From: Microbotryum silenes-acaulis
Taxonomy: Eukaryota > Basidiomycota > Microbotryomycetes > Microbotryales > Microbotryaceae
DNA: 64,000 bases
Direction: 5' to 3'
Assembly (NCBI GenBank): GCA_003665825.1
Contig: QPFY01000010.1
Location: 1,054,001-1,118,000 of the forward strand
The notes beneath the pieces are model-generated. The model was not told where the DNA came from. It worked only from the letters and a program-made list of their open reading frames with translations, and made no database searches. The stretch's first letter is position 1. Each line of letters begins with the position of its first letter. Both the position numbers and the translations under genes were made by a program. Of the stretch, positions 48,051-61,000 are shown piece after piece.

Positions 48051-49996
48051 TCACTCCGACAGTCCTTTCTTGGGGATTGAAGCATGATCGTCGACCGTCG
48101 CCGTCTGCTGCTGCTGTGTGCCGTCGATGATCTTGAGGAGGTCGCGGTGACTGAGCCATCGTTCCTCCGGGGCGAACCACCAGGTCAAGATCGCGAGCAA
48201 GGTGATGGCTCCAAAGATCACGCTCGAAAAGTTGAAGTTTTGCGCCGTGACGGGCCACTCGTAAGGCGAAACCAGGACGGTGATCAGGAACAGGTTCCAG
48301 ATGCCCGTGATGAGGCAGAAGAGCTCCGAGAAACGCCCGTTCGACCACTTGGCCGTTCTGAACTCGTGTCGGGTGAAGAGCAGGCGCAAAATCGGGATCA
48401 AAGCATAAGCAGCGATCGTGGGTAGACCGGATGCACTGATCAGACTCGTGAATGCGACCTGGGAGGGCAAGATCGTGCAGAGCAGGACCGCGGCGAGGCT
48501 TCCGACAAATACAATCGCATTCTTGGGTTGTCCACTGCGATCGACTTTGCCGATCCAACTCGAGCCGGGCAACACGCCGTCTCGAGCGATACCAAAGACG
48601 AGACGACTGGCGGCGAGAACAGCCAAGCTGGTGTTGACAAAGAGGCCGACCGTAGCTACGAGCGTCATGACCATTTGGCCTCCCTTACCGAGCGCGAGCA
48701 TGTAGATGAGGACGAAAGGCTGGGGAGCTTCGATCGCGAACAAGGTGTCGAGAGGAGGAGAACAGAAGAGAAATAAGATGAGGAGAGGGAATGCGAGCAA
48801 ACCCGAGAACGTGGCCGACCAGAAGATGCCGCGAGCATTGGCGAGCGATGCGTTCTTGGTCTCTTCCCCGATGTGTCCAGAAGCGTCGAATCCGGTCAGC
48901 ACGCCCGAGGACGACAGGAAAGCCAGGATGTAGTTCCACGCAGACGAGGCGCCCGTTCCCTGTGATAGTGAAGGACAGGATCGCGTCTAGGAGTCGGTTC
49001 TTGAGGTCAGGAATAGAATGGATGCGCAGGCGCAACTCACGTTGTAAGTCGTCATCAAGAAGGATGCAGGCTGGAACCCGTAAGTTTTGGACACGCCGAT
49101 AGGCAGCCAAATGACCGTCAAGAAGAAGTCGATTGCGATGATAGCCGCCGAAGCCTTGAAGACCCAAGTGAACTTCCTTGGTGACAGCACGTTGCTGAGC
49201 ACGGCGAGGAGCAGGAAGATCTCGGCACAGATCCATTGCACGGCCCGGAACTTGATGTTGGTCGAGTCGAGGCCGCCGGGGAAGGCGTGGTTGAAAACGG
49301 TCAGCTCGGTAAGGATGTAGTTGATCGTGCCTTGGGTGTTGGACGCGACGAAAGACGTCCATGCCGTCGTCGACCAGTAGGCGACGATGAAGGCGAAGAA
49401 CCGGCCGTATTTGGGACCTGCAGCTGCACCGGCCCAAGCGTAGATGCTACCACTGAGAGGCAGCGACGAGCAAATCTGTAGTGTTAACATCGGAGTCAGT
49501 TATCGTGTCAAGCTGGTTTGGGACGTGAAGGCGCAAACACGAGACTTACCTCGGCAAGGGAGGCGGCCGTGATCGTCATGAAGACGACGGTCGCCAACAT
49601 TGTCGTCCAGAGCGCCAATGGTCCACCACTGTGGAAGGCGAGGTATGTCAGGAAGTGAAAAGGCAGGGAGACCTCACTCGACACGAGAGGAACTTACGAG
49701 TAGATACCGATCGAGAAGAGGTAGCGAACACCGCCAACGACATAGAGCGATCCAAAACTGTTAGGAATATGCGCGCTGCGGATAAGGTCCAAGTCCAAGC
49801 GAACAGAAACGGAGAAGCCGACCTACCCGGCCATGAAGGCTTCGAAAGTGTGCCAAGTTCGATGCAGCACCTGCATGTACCCGAGCGAAGCCTGGGTTCG
49901 TACGTACGAAGCAACCGCAGACAAGCCCCAATGATATCCCGTCAGTCGTGCCGGTCAGACCTCGACGCCAGGTTGTGGAAAGTAAATGCACGCCAT
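48051..49996 (-). CDS. Amino-acid/GABA-type permease (APC superfamily)
   Basis: Exons 49961-49996, 49827-49891, 49698-49757, 49550-49628, 49041-49475 and 48051-48959 join in frame to 527 residues, typical for the family. Features: LGYMQVLHRTWHTFEAF at the N-terminus, the first membrane region with GGPLALW, then ICSSLPLSGSIYAWAGAAAG and GPKYGRFFAFIVAYWS. After these come the conserved TGFDASGHIGEETKNASLAN loop and many hydrophobic spans. This resembles the UGA4/BAT1-type group of plasma-membrane or vacuolar H+/amino-acid transporters; the substrate (GABA, polyamine or amino acid) cannot be settled. The first 12 codons are weakest: they need a GTCTGA donor at 49960. Without that exon, translation could start at the Met near 49880. 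Confidence 0.85.
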
Positions 49997-51269
49997 TGAG
50001 CAGCCGAAGAGAGAGCCCACGAAAACGAAGGCTCCGGAGCTCCTCAAGGATTCAATACCAGAGACGAAGAAACGAGAAACCGAAAGGGGGAATGAAGAAA
50101 ACTTGCAATCGCTGTTCTTACGCGCGTACGAACGCGGTTCAAGTTCAGACGGTATGATCTCAGCACTGTTCACCATTCTCAGATCGACTATCCCCCTAAC
50201 CTCGTGAAGAGGCCAGGGAAGATATGCCAACTGAAGAAGTTGCAGCAGGCACCCGTAGCGACAAGTTGCATCCCAAGCTTGCTCAAAATCTCCCAAAGAG
50301 CTCCCCTGATCTCGGCGAAGGGGAAAGCGATGTGGGGGTCGTGGCAAGGGGTTCGACCACAGGAAAGGGGCGAGTCTTGTGGCCGACCCCCCACAGAAAA
50401 CCTTCGACCGACCGCCGAGAGGAGGGTTCACCCTGGAGAGACGAGAAGAATAGGATGTATGAAGAGGAAAGGGACTGGGATGCGGTGTGAGGAGGAGTTC
50501 GTAGAGGCGGAGCCGCCGGTCGCGCGGAGACTTTCCGCCGAGTCGGCCAATCAGGCGCTAGCGGCCGCTCCAAAAATAAACCCCTGCGCCGTTCTGAACG
50601 AGGACCGCGACTGTGGATGTATGCGACGCAGAAAGAACAGACGAAAGAAGCTCTACATTACCCTTGGTTTCTTGTTCCATCTATATTATGTGGCGTCACT
50701 TGATCGAGCGGTGCGTATCACTGGTGCACGTGCGGCAGGTCGAAGGCCGATGCGGAGCGGCGCGGCGAAAGGCTCATGCGGCCTTCAGACTCGTGAAAGT
50801 AGCAGGGGATGATGTACCAACTGAGCCTCATCTCCAAAGTCCGAGCTTGCAGGGCTACTGGTGACGGTCGTGTTGGGCGTAGAATCGCTCATGTTGCCGT
50901 GATCAGATGGTGTGAGAAGGAGGAGAAAAGGAGGATAGCGGCTCAGAGTGCGGTGGGGATAAGAGCCGGAGGGAAATGCGAGGAGATGCGAGGCAATGCG
51001 AGGGGTCCAACCAGGTCCAACCCCAACACCGTCGCTTGAGGACCTTTCTGGGCACGGTAACCGCTCGAGGCGGTTGCCACTCGGGAGTACGAGGAATGAA
51101 TATCCCCATCATACGTCCTCACATAGAATATTCTGATGATCTTGAGCCCTCTCAGGGCTAGCAACTAGATTTTCAGGCCCAGGCGCTCGCACAGCGAAAA
51201 TGAATGGGATGCGAGGAAACTGAGTAACAATGGAATATTAACCAAAAACGGGACCAATATAAAAAATAT
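49997..51269. other. Permease upstream region and acyl-CoA dehydrogenase 3' flank
   Basis: 1.27 kb without a supported gene. The left part is the permease promoter. A minus-strand frame around 49955-50431 overlaps the first permease exon but reads like untranslated sequence. The right end is the 3' UTR of the dehydrogenase. I see no repeats or RNA genes. Confidence 0.45.
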
Positions 51270-53116
51270 CTACGAGTGCTCTTTGGTGATGAATTTGCCT
51301 GGTAGGATGGAGAAGAGAGAACTGGGGGATCAGTTTCTGCTTGCTGGACTTCCCCCAGCTTGACGCTTATCGCCGAACTCACCGATCGTAAGGAGTTGGA
51401 TGTTGGAGGTGCCTTCGTAGATGGCACCGATCTTGGAATCCCGCCAGAACTTTTCGATACCGACCTCACCTGCAGAAATGGATGCAAAAGAATCAGTAAG
51501 GTCCCATCCCCTCGTCTCGGCCCATGCAGCAGCGAGCGAAACTCACGAGTGAACCCGACACCGCCGGCCCATTCGATAGCCGAACCGGATGCCTTTTGCG
51601 CCACGACGGAAGCGTACCACTTGGCCATAGCAGCCTGCTTGGTAAATGGCTGTCCCTCCTCCTTCAGCCTTGCGGCGTTGTAAGTCAACAAACGTGCGGC
51701 CTCGATCTCGGTCGCAATCTCGGCAAACTGCATTTGCATCCCCTGGAACGAGCCGACGGCTTGACCAAACTGCTGGCGCTGGAACGTGTACGGCACGGCC
51801 TTGTTGAAGGCACCCTGTGCAAGTCCGACCATCTGTCCCGCGATACCGACTCGTCCTTCGTTCAAGATCTCGATCGCAATCTTGTAACCTTTGCCTTCTT
51901 CGCCGATCAAGTTGGCGGCGGGGACCTTGACATTGTCAAAGTTGAGCGTGCACGTCGAGGAAGCGCGGATACCGAGCTTCTTCTCCTTCTTGGCGATCTC
52001 AACACCCATCTCCTTCTCGACGAGGAAACATGAAATACCCTTGTAACCCTTGCTAGCGTCAGAAGTGGCAAAGACCTGAGAGTGTGTGCGTGCGATCGAG
52101 CGGTTCGGGTCAGTCAGTACCCTGAAGTGTTTTAACCACCAGCTGGGGCCATTTGGAACTGACAAGGAAGAGGCCCGCCTCGGCCGAGTTGGTGATCCAT
52201 GACTTTGATCCGTTGATAACGTAGTGAGACCCATCCGCACTCTTGATGGCGGTGGTCTTGAGCGCAAACGCATCCGAACCCGAATTGGGTTCCGAAAGGC
52301 AGAACGAGCCGAGCTTGTCGGCCGAAAGTTGGGGCATGTACTTTTCGCGCAGCTCAGGGGTGGCGTAATGGCGTAGAATCGTGTTGACGAGGGTGTTGTG
52401 GACATCGCACAAGACCGAGACCGAAGGATCGACCTTGGCGAGTTCCTCGATCACCAAAATGGCCGAAGTAAAGGATGCGCCGGCACCTCCGAGTTCAGGG
52501 TCGGTCTCAATGGCCATGAGCTGTCGGTTTAGGTATACAAGCAAGGTCAGTACGATCCTGTGCCAGGTCACGTTATGAACCATGGACTGACGCCCTGGTC
52601 GAAGAGACCCTTGATGATGGCCGGGTCCATCTTCTCGGCCTCGTCCATCGCCTCGACCTTGGGTGCGACAACCTCTTCGGCGAATTTGCGGACTGTGTAT
52701 CGAACACTAGAAGTTTCAGTTCACGTGTTGCTTGATCGGACATGCGGTCGTACGCCATCGCGACGGCCCGCTCTCCGCACCCGACGGCAACGAGGAGTGT
52801 GGGGTGCGCGCGCGTCGACTGACCGGCATCACGGAGCATCTCCTCCTCATCGGTGAGCTTGTACAACGACGACAGCGCGGGCAGCTCAGACTCGGTGGCC
52901 AAACCACTGCATAGACGTGTGAGAGCGGGGGTATCAGCGTGGATTCGTGTGAAAAGGGGATCACGCGCCACGATCGTCAAGTGTCGACTGTGGACCACTC
53001 GAGCGTGAAAGCCGGGAGGGGCAGACTGACCGAGCAGCCGACGGCACGACCCGTCGAGTGGAAGCGGTCGCAGCACGGGCGACGAGGGCGGAGCGGCGGG
53101 CGACTTGGGAGAACAT
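51270..53116 (-). CDS. Short/branched-chain acyl-CoA dehydrogenase, mitochondrial (ACADSB-like)
   Basis: Exons 53031-53116, 52824-52906, 52592-52692, 52164-52520, 51547-52075, 51383-51469 and 51270-51298 sum to 423 residues, close to human ACADSB (432). This FAD enzyme makes the first double bond in short or 2-methyl-branched acyl-CoAs (isoleucine, valine or fatty-acid breakdown) and passes electrons to ETF. The N-terminus, [20 protein letters not shown], is Arg/Ala/Ser-rich without acids, a mitochondrial targeting peptide. Core motifs: [66 protein letters not shown], then [20 protein letters not shown] and [10 protein letters not shown] with the catalytic Glu. The last exon codes KFITKEHS then stop. 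The exact substrate is inferred. Confidence 0.94.
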
Positions 53117-53655
53117 GGTGCGGGTGGGTGAGGTGCGGAGGTGCGGAAGGAAGAGAAAAAAATGTGCCAAGCAAGGGAAGGCGAAGGTGTAGGAGGTGGA
53201 GGAAAGAAACTGCGCGGCCATCCCGGCAAGTCGGCAGCCGCGCTTACGTTCGGTAATACTCAACTCCGGCGGGTCGCCTACGCTTTGGGCTCACTTCACC
53301 GCGGTGTTTAGTTTTGACTGTCAGGCCTAGCTTGTATGTCTAAAGTATCGTAAGACTCAGGTGCAGCTATATGGTGGTGAAACGAAATAAATCTCAGAAA
53401 GCGTCTCCAGCGAGTGCCAGACAGTGCGTAAATTCGCGGTCCTTGAGTATCAAACATGGGTCCGTGCGCGCCAGGGCGTGTCTGTCGCGGAGAAGGGCGA
53501 TTAGAAAACATCTTTACAGATACGCCACATTAATTGCAACATCTGCCGGAAGCTCTCTTGCGCCTTGACTTTTCACCCCGACAGTGCCCCTTGACTCGCC
53601 TGAACCCTCTGCACCGATCAATATCAGCAGCAACGACAGCCAGGCGACCCGAACC
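53117..53655. promoter_or_regulatory. Shared upstream region of the acyl-CoA dehydrogenase and RING genes
   Basis: 539 bp separate the divergent start codons. No coding frame fits. The part near 53116 is G/A-rich on the plus strand; no clear regulator site was recognised. Confidence 0.5.
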
Positions 53656-55616
53656 ATGTCGTTCAACCACGAATCGCGTTGGTGGTGGTGAGTACTTCCG
53701 CTCGATTGCAGGCTGCGACATGAAACACGTACCTGCCAGTGGTTCAACCAGCTCCGTGGATAGCTGTCGTCATCGCCTCTCGGCCGGCCAAGAGGCAGCT
53801 CGTGACCATCGAAGTAGCTCTAGAGCGTGTACCGTCTGCGGAACGCTGGATTGACTAGATCAAGTACTTCTACAGTCACGCCTGCGGGCAAGAACAACCC
53901 ATCATCCGAGCACCCGAACCAACCTGCTCTGTATGTCGCGATTCGTTCGTCGAAGAGGTCAGTTCCAGCTTGCACAACACCTCTACCCTCCAATTCTCAA
54001 GGCTCATCTGCTGTTTATCCCTCCCTCCCTCAGGTGGAAGAAGACTCGAACGATGACCCCCGAGACTTTGGCTATCCAGAAGCACCCGGGATGGATGTCA
54101 ACGAGGGGCCGTTTGGCTTCTTTGAAGCAGCAGCGGCTGCTGCTGGGCAAGGCGGGGCTGGTGGAGCAGCGGGCGCAGGAGGTGTTCCTGCACTGCGCAT
54201 CATCACCCAAGGACCGGATGGTCAAGCAAGAGTCATTCAATTTGGTGCACCAGGCGCGGGTGGGAATGCTCAGGACGGGAATGCACCTGGGGGAGGGCTG
54301 ATGGGTCTGTTGAGGGCCTTTGGAGCGGCAGTTGGAGCCGCTCAGGGGCGACCGAACCCAGAACCAGCTCAGCCAGGGGGTGCAGGGGCACAGGCACACG
54401 ATGGAGGAGCGGGTGCAGCTGGTCGAGCAGCAGAGGAGAGGAGGAGAAGAGAGCAGGAGGGCCACGATCCTGGCGATCCGGATGATGATGACCTACCCTA
54501 CGGTGGCCAGCGACATGGTGGCGACGCTCAGCGACCGAGGGCAGAAGGAGACGAGATACCCCTACGGAACCTTGCGTGAGTCCAGATGAGCACCATCAGT
54601 AAGTTGGAGACTCATCTGATCAGCAGAATCGACGCACACAGCGCGTTTCTTGGTGAGGCTTTCGGAGCTCCACCTGTCGACCCAGCCGACGATCCTCGCA
54701 ATAACCCTTTCGCCGAGGGTGGGCACAATGACGATGACGAAAACAACAACGGCAATAGCCAAGGCGGGAATGGTGCGGCTCAACAGGGTCGCGGTGGTCT
54801 ACTGGGAGAAGGATCGGCGTTTGACCACTTCATTCAGTTGTTGAACGCCTTCGGCGGAGGAGCGGCGGTGCCTTTGGCGAGCAACCCAAGGGATTATGCT
54901 TGGGGTGAGGAGTCGTTTCAGAATTTGCTGAATAATCTCATGGCACATGTAAGTGCTTCCATTCAAACTCTACTGTCGGTACAGAACCTCACTTCTTGCG
55001 TGCACATTCCAGGCTTCTGGCCGAGTTGGCCCTCAACCGGCACCCAAGGAAATGATCGACGAGTTACCGAGAGTCACCGTCTCTCAAGCCATGATCGGTG
55101 AGCAATTCAGAAAAGGGCCAACACCTGACTAGAAAGCTGATCGCACAGCGTCTTTATCCGACAGACGACCCCACTTCGCACTTCCAAGACTGCACGATCT
55201 GCCAAGACCCGGCAACCGCCGGCGACCGCTTCCTCGTTCTTCAATGCAAGCACGCCTTCCACGACGAATGCTTGGTCCCTTGGCTCGAACAATCGGGGAC
55301 GTGTCCTACATGTCGATTCCAACTTGTGCCGCAACCTGTCAATGGCGTGCTTCCTGATGCTGCTGCCGATGGAGCCGCGACTGGAAACCAAGCTAGAACT
55401 ACCGCGACGGCGTCGGCTTCGAATACCCGAACCGAGGCCGAAGCAAGTGGGAGTGGCAGTGGTGGCTCGAACGCAAGTGATGGGGAGGATTCCTCAGGCC
55501 TGCCTGGGAGCTGGCCCGATGTCGAACGTTCCCGATCGGCATCTCGAGCCGCGGGGAGAGCCAGGGCCGCAGAGGAGGAGGAGAGGCAAAGCTTGCCGAT
55601 TGATGATCTCGATTGA
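53656..55616 (+). CDS. RNF126/RNF115-like RING-H2 E3 ubiquitin ligase
   Basis: Exons 53656-53687, 53876-53957, 54034-54575, 54624-54948, 55013-55097 and 55165-55616 sum to 505 residues. The first junction creates RWWCHACGQEQP; with the later CSVCRDSFVEE this forms the N-terminal zinc ribbon of the RNF126/RNF115 family, which binds ubiquitin or client adaptors. The middle is Gly/Ala/Asp-rich. The RING-H2 is at residues 365-405: C365-x2-C368, C383-x-H385-x2-H388-x2-C391, C402-x2-C405. The helix LPRVTVSQAMI just before it is also family-typical. Such ligases act in cytosolic quality control and endosomal sorting. The 48-nt intron (54576-54623) is the shortest assigned in the window. The tail is Ala/Ser/Glu-rich. 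Confidence 0.9.
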
Positions 55617-55951
55617 TGAAATGGGTTCGATGGTAATCCTAATGCTTGTGAAAGGGTTCGTGTGTGTTGAATAGTGCAGCAAGAATGATTTCGGTTTGAT
55701 ACGCAATTGCATAATCATTTTCTCTTTTTTTCCCGTTCAAATTCGAAGACGGGTGCGTCGGTCGAGGTCCTTGAGGCTTGAGCCTCCTGTCTCGGAAAAG
55801 GAGAGTCAGCCTTACACGACAGGCGATCTCAGCGATTGACGATTCTGTATAAGACAGTCTCAGTATTTTATGACACTGGAAAGCTGCAAGTTCTTTCGAT
55901 GATGTTACTTGATCGTAATCCCTCGAGGCCGAGAGTCGTGCAGTGGCCGCC
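55617..55951. other. Short intergenic region
   Basis: 335 bp between two genes on the plus strand. It holds the 3' UTR of the RING gene and the promoter of the mS34-like gene. Nothing else recognised. Confidence 0.5.
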
Positions 55952-56538
55952 ATGACGCGCGCCAGTCGGTCCATCTCTGCCTCCCTCCTGCCCAGCACCG
56001 ACCTCTCACGTTTCAACCGACGGCTTCCACAAGCAGCCATGTCGTTCGCGTCTCGACCTGTTCAACTCCCTCGCCTTCTCTCTCTCCTCCCTCGAGACGG
56101 TCTCAACGCCATCGTGTACGAGACGCGATGGGCCGAGATGGGCATCCCCGTACCGACCTACTCCGCCAGCAAAGCCTCTGCGCCGCCGACGTCGAGGTGG
56201 GAGATCAAGAAGGTTCGACTTGACTTGTCGGGTCCTAAACCTAAGGGAAGGGTTTGGGGGGTGTTTTACTGGAAGGGTGAGGAGTCGTCGCCGTCGTAGT
56301 GGCCACGACACCTGTCGACTGGAGTGGAGCGTCGCTCTGACCTCGCCTCTCCCTCTACCACACTCGCACAGGCAAGAGGATGACACCCGACGACGTCGAA
56401 TACGAAAGGGTCAAGGGCGGTCTCAAGTATATGTGGCAGTCGGTGCTTCCTCCTCCGCAGCTGGTGCACGAGGTCAGGCTTGGCAGCAAGGCGTCTCCAG
56501 CCCTCGATCCTACAGCACCCGCAACACCGTCTTCGTAA
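55952..56538 (+). CDS. Mitochondrial small-subunit ribosomal protein, mS34-like
   Basis: Exons 55952-56276 and 56372-56538 (95-nt intron) give 163 residues. The N-terminus is basic and Ser/Arg-rich (MTRASRSISASLLPSTDLSR), as in mitochondrial presequences. The body has the mS34 (MRP-S34) pattern: a hydrophobic start, a TRW pair (YETRWAEMGI), then SRWEIKKVRLDL followed by GRVWGVFYWKGK, matching the W-T-x-T-R-V-R-L and G-K-A-W-G-x-L-x-W-K-G type blocks of that family. The second exon adds a C-terminal helix (YERVKGGLKYMWQSVLPPP). It follows the RING gene closely on the same strand. An alternative is another small mitochondrial protein; the match rests on short motifs. Confidence 0.6.
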
Positions 56539-58026
56539 CCGAACACACGACCCATCCACCAATGTAACGGGTGAAACGGGTGAGCTTGGGCTGTTAGCTC
56601 CTTATGAGGTTGCCAGCGGTGCTGACATGTCCACGCTGGATGGTTTGCCCCCCACGCAGCCTCCGTTGAAGCTCGCGCGCAGAGCACTCGCAGCGGCTGG
56701 GCTGGGAAAAGTTTCGCAACGCGCCGCTCGACTGGGCGTGTTCGTTCCCTCTTGCTTTCTTACTCCCCACATCGGTCACCGCTCATCGGCGGGGGCAATG
56801 TCCAACGGCCATCATGGGTGAGTCTCGTTTCTACACACATTTTCTACACAAGCTGTGTCAGTCTCCTTCGAGGAAGGCGACGCTGCGAACGACTTCCATG
56901 TGCGTTCGTTCAACCGACCACAAGGTCGAGAGGAGGAAGAACCAAAAGCATGGGATATGATGAGACGCTACCGCCATTTTTCGCGTATAAATCGATCCTC
57001 TTCCATTGCGGGAGAGCCAGACCGTGGTTGGCATTGCGACCCCACAATGATGGTCATTTCATAGTTACCCTGGTGAGTGGCTTCCGCTTCGGTTCTTGTT
57101 GGGCCGCTAAAAGGACTTACTGATCTGAGCTTTACATGTCTGTAGATCCCATTGCTTGTCTCCTCGCCTCACTCATCAACATTCGCTCGAACCTGCTCAC
57201 GTGGACCGTGTGCTGACCCTCATTTTTTTCTCTCTTTTTCTCTTGGGTTCGGTTACCTCGTTTCGATTCTTGGACGGCATCAAAAGTGGATGTCGCAGTG
57301 AAGAAGATGATGACGTTGAACAGCAGACCGCGCGCATCTTGTTGTAATGAATATATTGATCTAGCTATGCGGGGCTTGAGGGCAAGTTGGTCACAGTGCG
57401 CGCTCGGGCCACGTGAGCCCAGTGGGTGCCTCTTCGAGCTTGCCAATCGCCAATCATTGTGTGAAGCTTGTGCATGTGAGCGAGTTTGGACTTGGTCCCC
57501 GTACGAACGGCTCGAACAGGGCAACTTTGTGCGGCGAATGTAGCGGGTGCTCGGGTCGTCTCTGAGCGACTCCAGCGCGCAGCGGCCTGTGAACTCAGAG
57601 CACCGACTCATGCCTCTCAGGCCTCATAACGAACACCGCGCAGAGGGGACAACCGAGACCCGCGGCGCTCCGGTCACATGGGCAATCGTGATTTACCTGG
57701 TTTACGTTGCTGTGCTTGAGGGTTCGTGCTCATCAGAGTACGGGCCGCTGATTGAGCAACGTTCGTTTTAATTATTTTTGACTGTTCACGTCTTTCCACG
57801 ATCTCCCACGACTCCGAAAAGTCCACTTCCTACCCAAAGAAGAAGGTTTTGAACCGAGTCAACTCGAACCTCGGCGCGTCGTTGAGAAGAAGCCACTTTG
57901 GGGTGCACCATATTATCCCCTTGTCGCGCGTCCGTCCCTCGCGTCTCGACGTGTTTCGGCTCGAGCTCATCTTCGTTCTCCCAACTCCTCGCGCCCGATT
58001 TTATTGTACAGCATCCGGTCTGAACG
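56539..58026. promoter_or_regulatory. Upstream region of the chitin synthase gene
   Basis: 1.49 kb without a recognisable gene. Short frames (for example 56752-57123 and 57286-57543, plus strand) have no motifs. The right part, about 57780-58026, is C/T-rich on the plus strand, as often seen just upstream of fungal start codons. Confidence 0.45.
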
Positions 58027-61000
58027 ATGTCACGAGATCGTCTCCCACCTCGTACGACGTCGAGTACATACTATGGTGCCCACCCTTCCCAACCTCGCCC
58101 TTCATACCACCCTGACGACGCCGCGTCGTCCTATAGCGGCGCGGTCGGCAACCGGAGTCCGCCCAGATCTGCGGCGAATCAACCGCCCGGACGCGCACAA
58201 GATCACACATTTCCACCGCAGGAACCTCTTGCCCCACCCTCACGAAGACCTACCTTGGCGCAAATGAACTCGTACCAAGACCCTTACTACCAAACCCCTG
58301 CACCTGAGCCCACGAACCATAGCACGATTGAGCTTACAGATCCGTATTACTACCACATGGAACGCGATATGGACGATGGCGATCAGGCGCGCTCGACTCA
58401 CCATCACTCGACTTACCCCGCTTCGAGCGTCTACCAGGACCCTACGTTCGCGCAGACGAATTCGCATACGGCGTTGAACCTCCAGTCCGAAAAGGATGGC
58501 TTCTACCCGCATTCGTACCCTTCACCACAACTGTTTCAGCAACAAGCCCTCCCTCCGCCTTCACCCAACCCAGGAGGATTCCGTCACGTGCCCTGGCAGG
58601 CCCCGGCCCCTGTCGGTCCGACCTATGTCCCCGCGACGCATTACATCCCCGGCGCAGGTGGTGTCTTGGGAAATTACCACAACAATGGAGGTGGCGCTTT
58701 CCAGCAGGAGAGGATGAAGGTCATGCAGAGGCGTGGTAGGAAAAAAGTGAGTTCGCTCTTACCCTGGCTCCCTTTCTTTCGGCCTCCGAGCCGGCCGCTC
58801 GTTCCACGGGAGTCGAGACTGATGATGGCGTGTCTGTACGGCAGATCGCATTGGTCGATGGCCACCTTGTGATGGAATTGCCCGTACCGAGGTCTATTCA
58901 GCAGTTCAACAAGTACCGCGGTGAAGATATGAATCAGGAATCGGGCAAGATGCGGTACACGGCCGTCACCGATGACCCCGACGACTTTACGCGCCAACGG
59001 TACAGGTTGCGACAGGTGCAGTACGGACGACAGACGGAGTTGTTCATTTGTTTGACCATGTACAACGAGGACGAAGAACTCTTCTGTCGTACCTTTACCG
59101 CCGTGATCAAGAACATTCAGATGCTGCAGGAACGCCAAAAGTCCAAAACGTGGGGATCGCAGTCGTGGAAAAAGATTGTCGTCTGCATCGTTTCGGACGG
59201 TCGGGCCAAGATCAATCCTCGCACGCTCAAAATCTTGGGACTGTACGGCTGCTTCCAGGATGGTATTGCCAAGGATACGGTCGACAAGAAGGATGTCGAG
59301 GCCCACCTCTTCGAATACACGACCCAGGTCGTCGTCGACAAGGAAGGCAAGGTCTCGGGTGGGATCTCGCCCATTCAGATCCTGTTCTGCCTCAAGGAGC
59401 AGAACAAGAAGAAGCTCAATTCGCATCGATGGGCCTTTAACGCCTTTTGTCACCAGTTACGACCCAACGTCTGCGTCTTGCTCGATGTCGGTACGCGCCC
59501 TGGTGGCTCGTCGATCTACCACTTGTGGAAGGAATTTGACAAGCACTCCGGGATCGGTGGTGCTTGCGGAGAGATCACGGTCGACACGGGACGAGGCTGC
59601 AGCAACTTGCTCAACCCGCTCGTCGCAGCGCAGAACTTTGAGTACAAGATGTCCAACATCCTCGACAAACCGCTCGAATCGGTCTTTGGCTTCATCTCGG
59701 TCTTGCCCGGCGCTTTTTCGGCGTATCGCTACAAAGCACTCCTCGGCGAACCTCTGCGCGTCTACTTTTTGGGTGAAAAGATGCACGCTCCGGGCAACGT
59801 CGCGTCGCTCTCGGACTCCAATATGTACCTCGCCGAAGATCGTCTGCTGTGCATGGAAATCGCGTGCAAGAAGAACGAGGCGTGGACGCTCAAGTACGTC
59901 AAATCCGCCAAGGCCTCGACCGACACGCCCAACACGTTGCCCGAGTTCTTGGGCCAACGTCGACGATGGCTCAACGGCGCGTTCTTCGCTTCGTTGCATT
60001 CGTCGCTCCACTATTACCGCGTTTGGACCTCTGGGCAAGGATTTTTCAGGAAGTTGTGGCTCAGCGTCATCTACCTGTACAACTTTATTCAGTTGTTGTT
60101 TCAGACGATCGGGCTCAGTTCTTTTTACCTCGCCTTCTTCTTCATTTGCAACTCGGCGACGAGCGATCCGGCGCACGATGGCTTTGGAGGCTATGGAACG
60201 GATGTCATCTCCGTCGCCAACTCGGTTTATATCGCTACGCTTGGCGTCACGAGTAGGTTTTTTGGACGAGAGTGCGCAGCGTCGGTTGATAATTTCGGAA
60301 AAGCTGACGTTCTCGATCCTCCTGCAGTCGTTTGCGCACTTGGAAATAAGCCTGCGGGTTCGAAATGGCTGTATGTGGCGGTGATGACGTCGTTCGCGGT
60401 CTTATTCGGAAGTGAGTGCGCGGAAGCAAGTCCGCCTCGAAAGCTCTAGTGCTGACCCGATGCGGTCTTTCTTTCGGTCGCAGTCGCGTTGTATTGCACC
60501 GCATGGACGATCTACCTCTCTGTACCGCATACCCTGGCCGGATGGAAGAATATTGACGCGCTCTTGCAGCAGAGTGGTTTCCGAGTAAGTTGGACTTGTT
60601 CGCCCCCTCGCTGAAGACTCGCCCCTGACGGCTTCGACCCTCACCGTGCGCAGAACATCGTCATCTCCCTCGCGGCGACGTATGGCATGTACTTGATCAG
60701 TTCAATCTTGCATTATGACCCTTGGCATCTTTTTACTTGTTTCCTCCAATAGTGAGTCCCCTTCGTCTCTGTAGGCTTTCGCTGAACGCTTGCTGATGTC
60801 GATCTGCACTTTTTGTTACGCAGCATGTTCTTGTTGCCGTCCTTTATCAGCGTTCTTACGATTTATTCTTTCGCAAATCTACATGATGTAAGTTCACCAC
60901 ACAAACAAGAGTAAGCGCTATTACTGACCCCAACTACTCCCCTCGCTCCTGCAGCTGGCATGGGGCACCAAAGGTTCGACCGTGATCAAGGATCTCGGAC

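Noticed and set aside
58674..59453. 259-codon minus-strand frame opposite chitin synthase
   Set aside because: Antisense shadow of a conserved catalytic exon with strong third-position GC bias.
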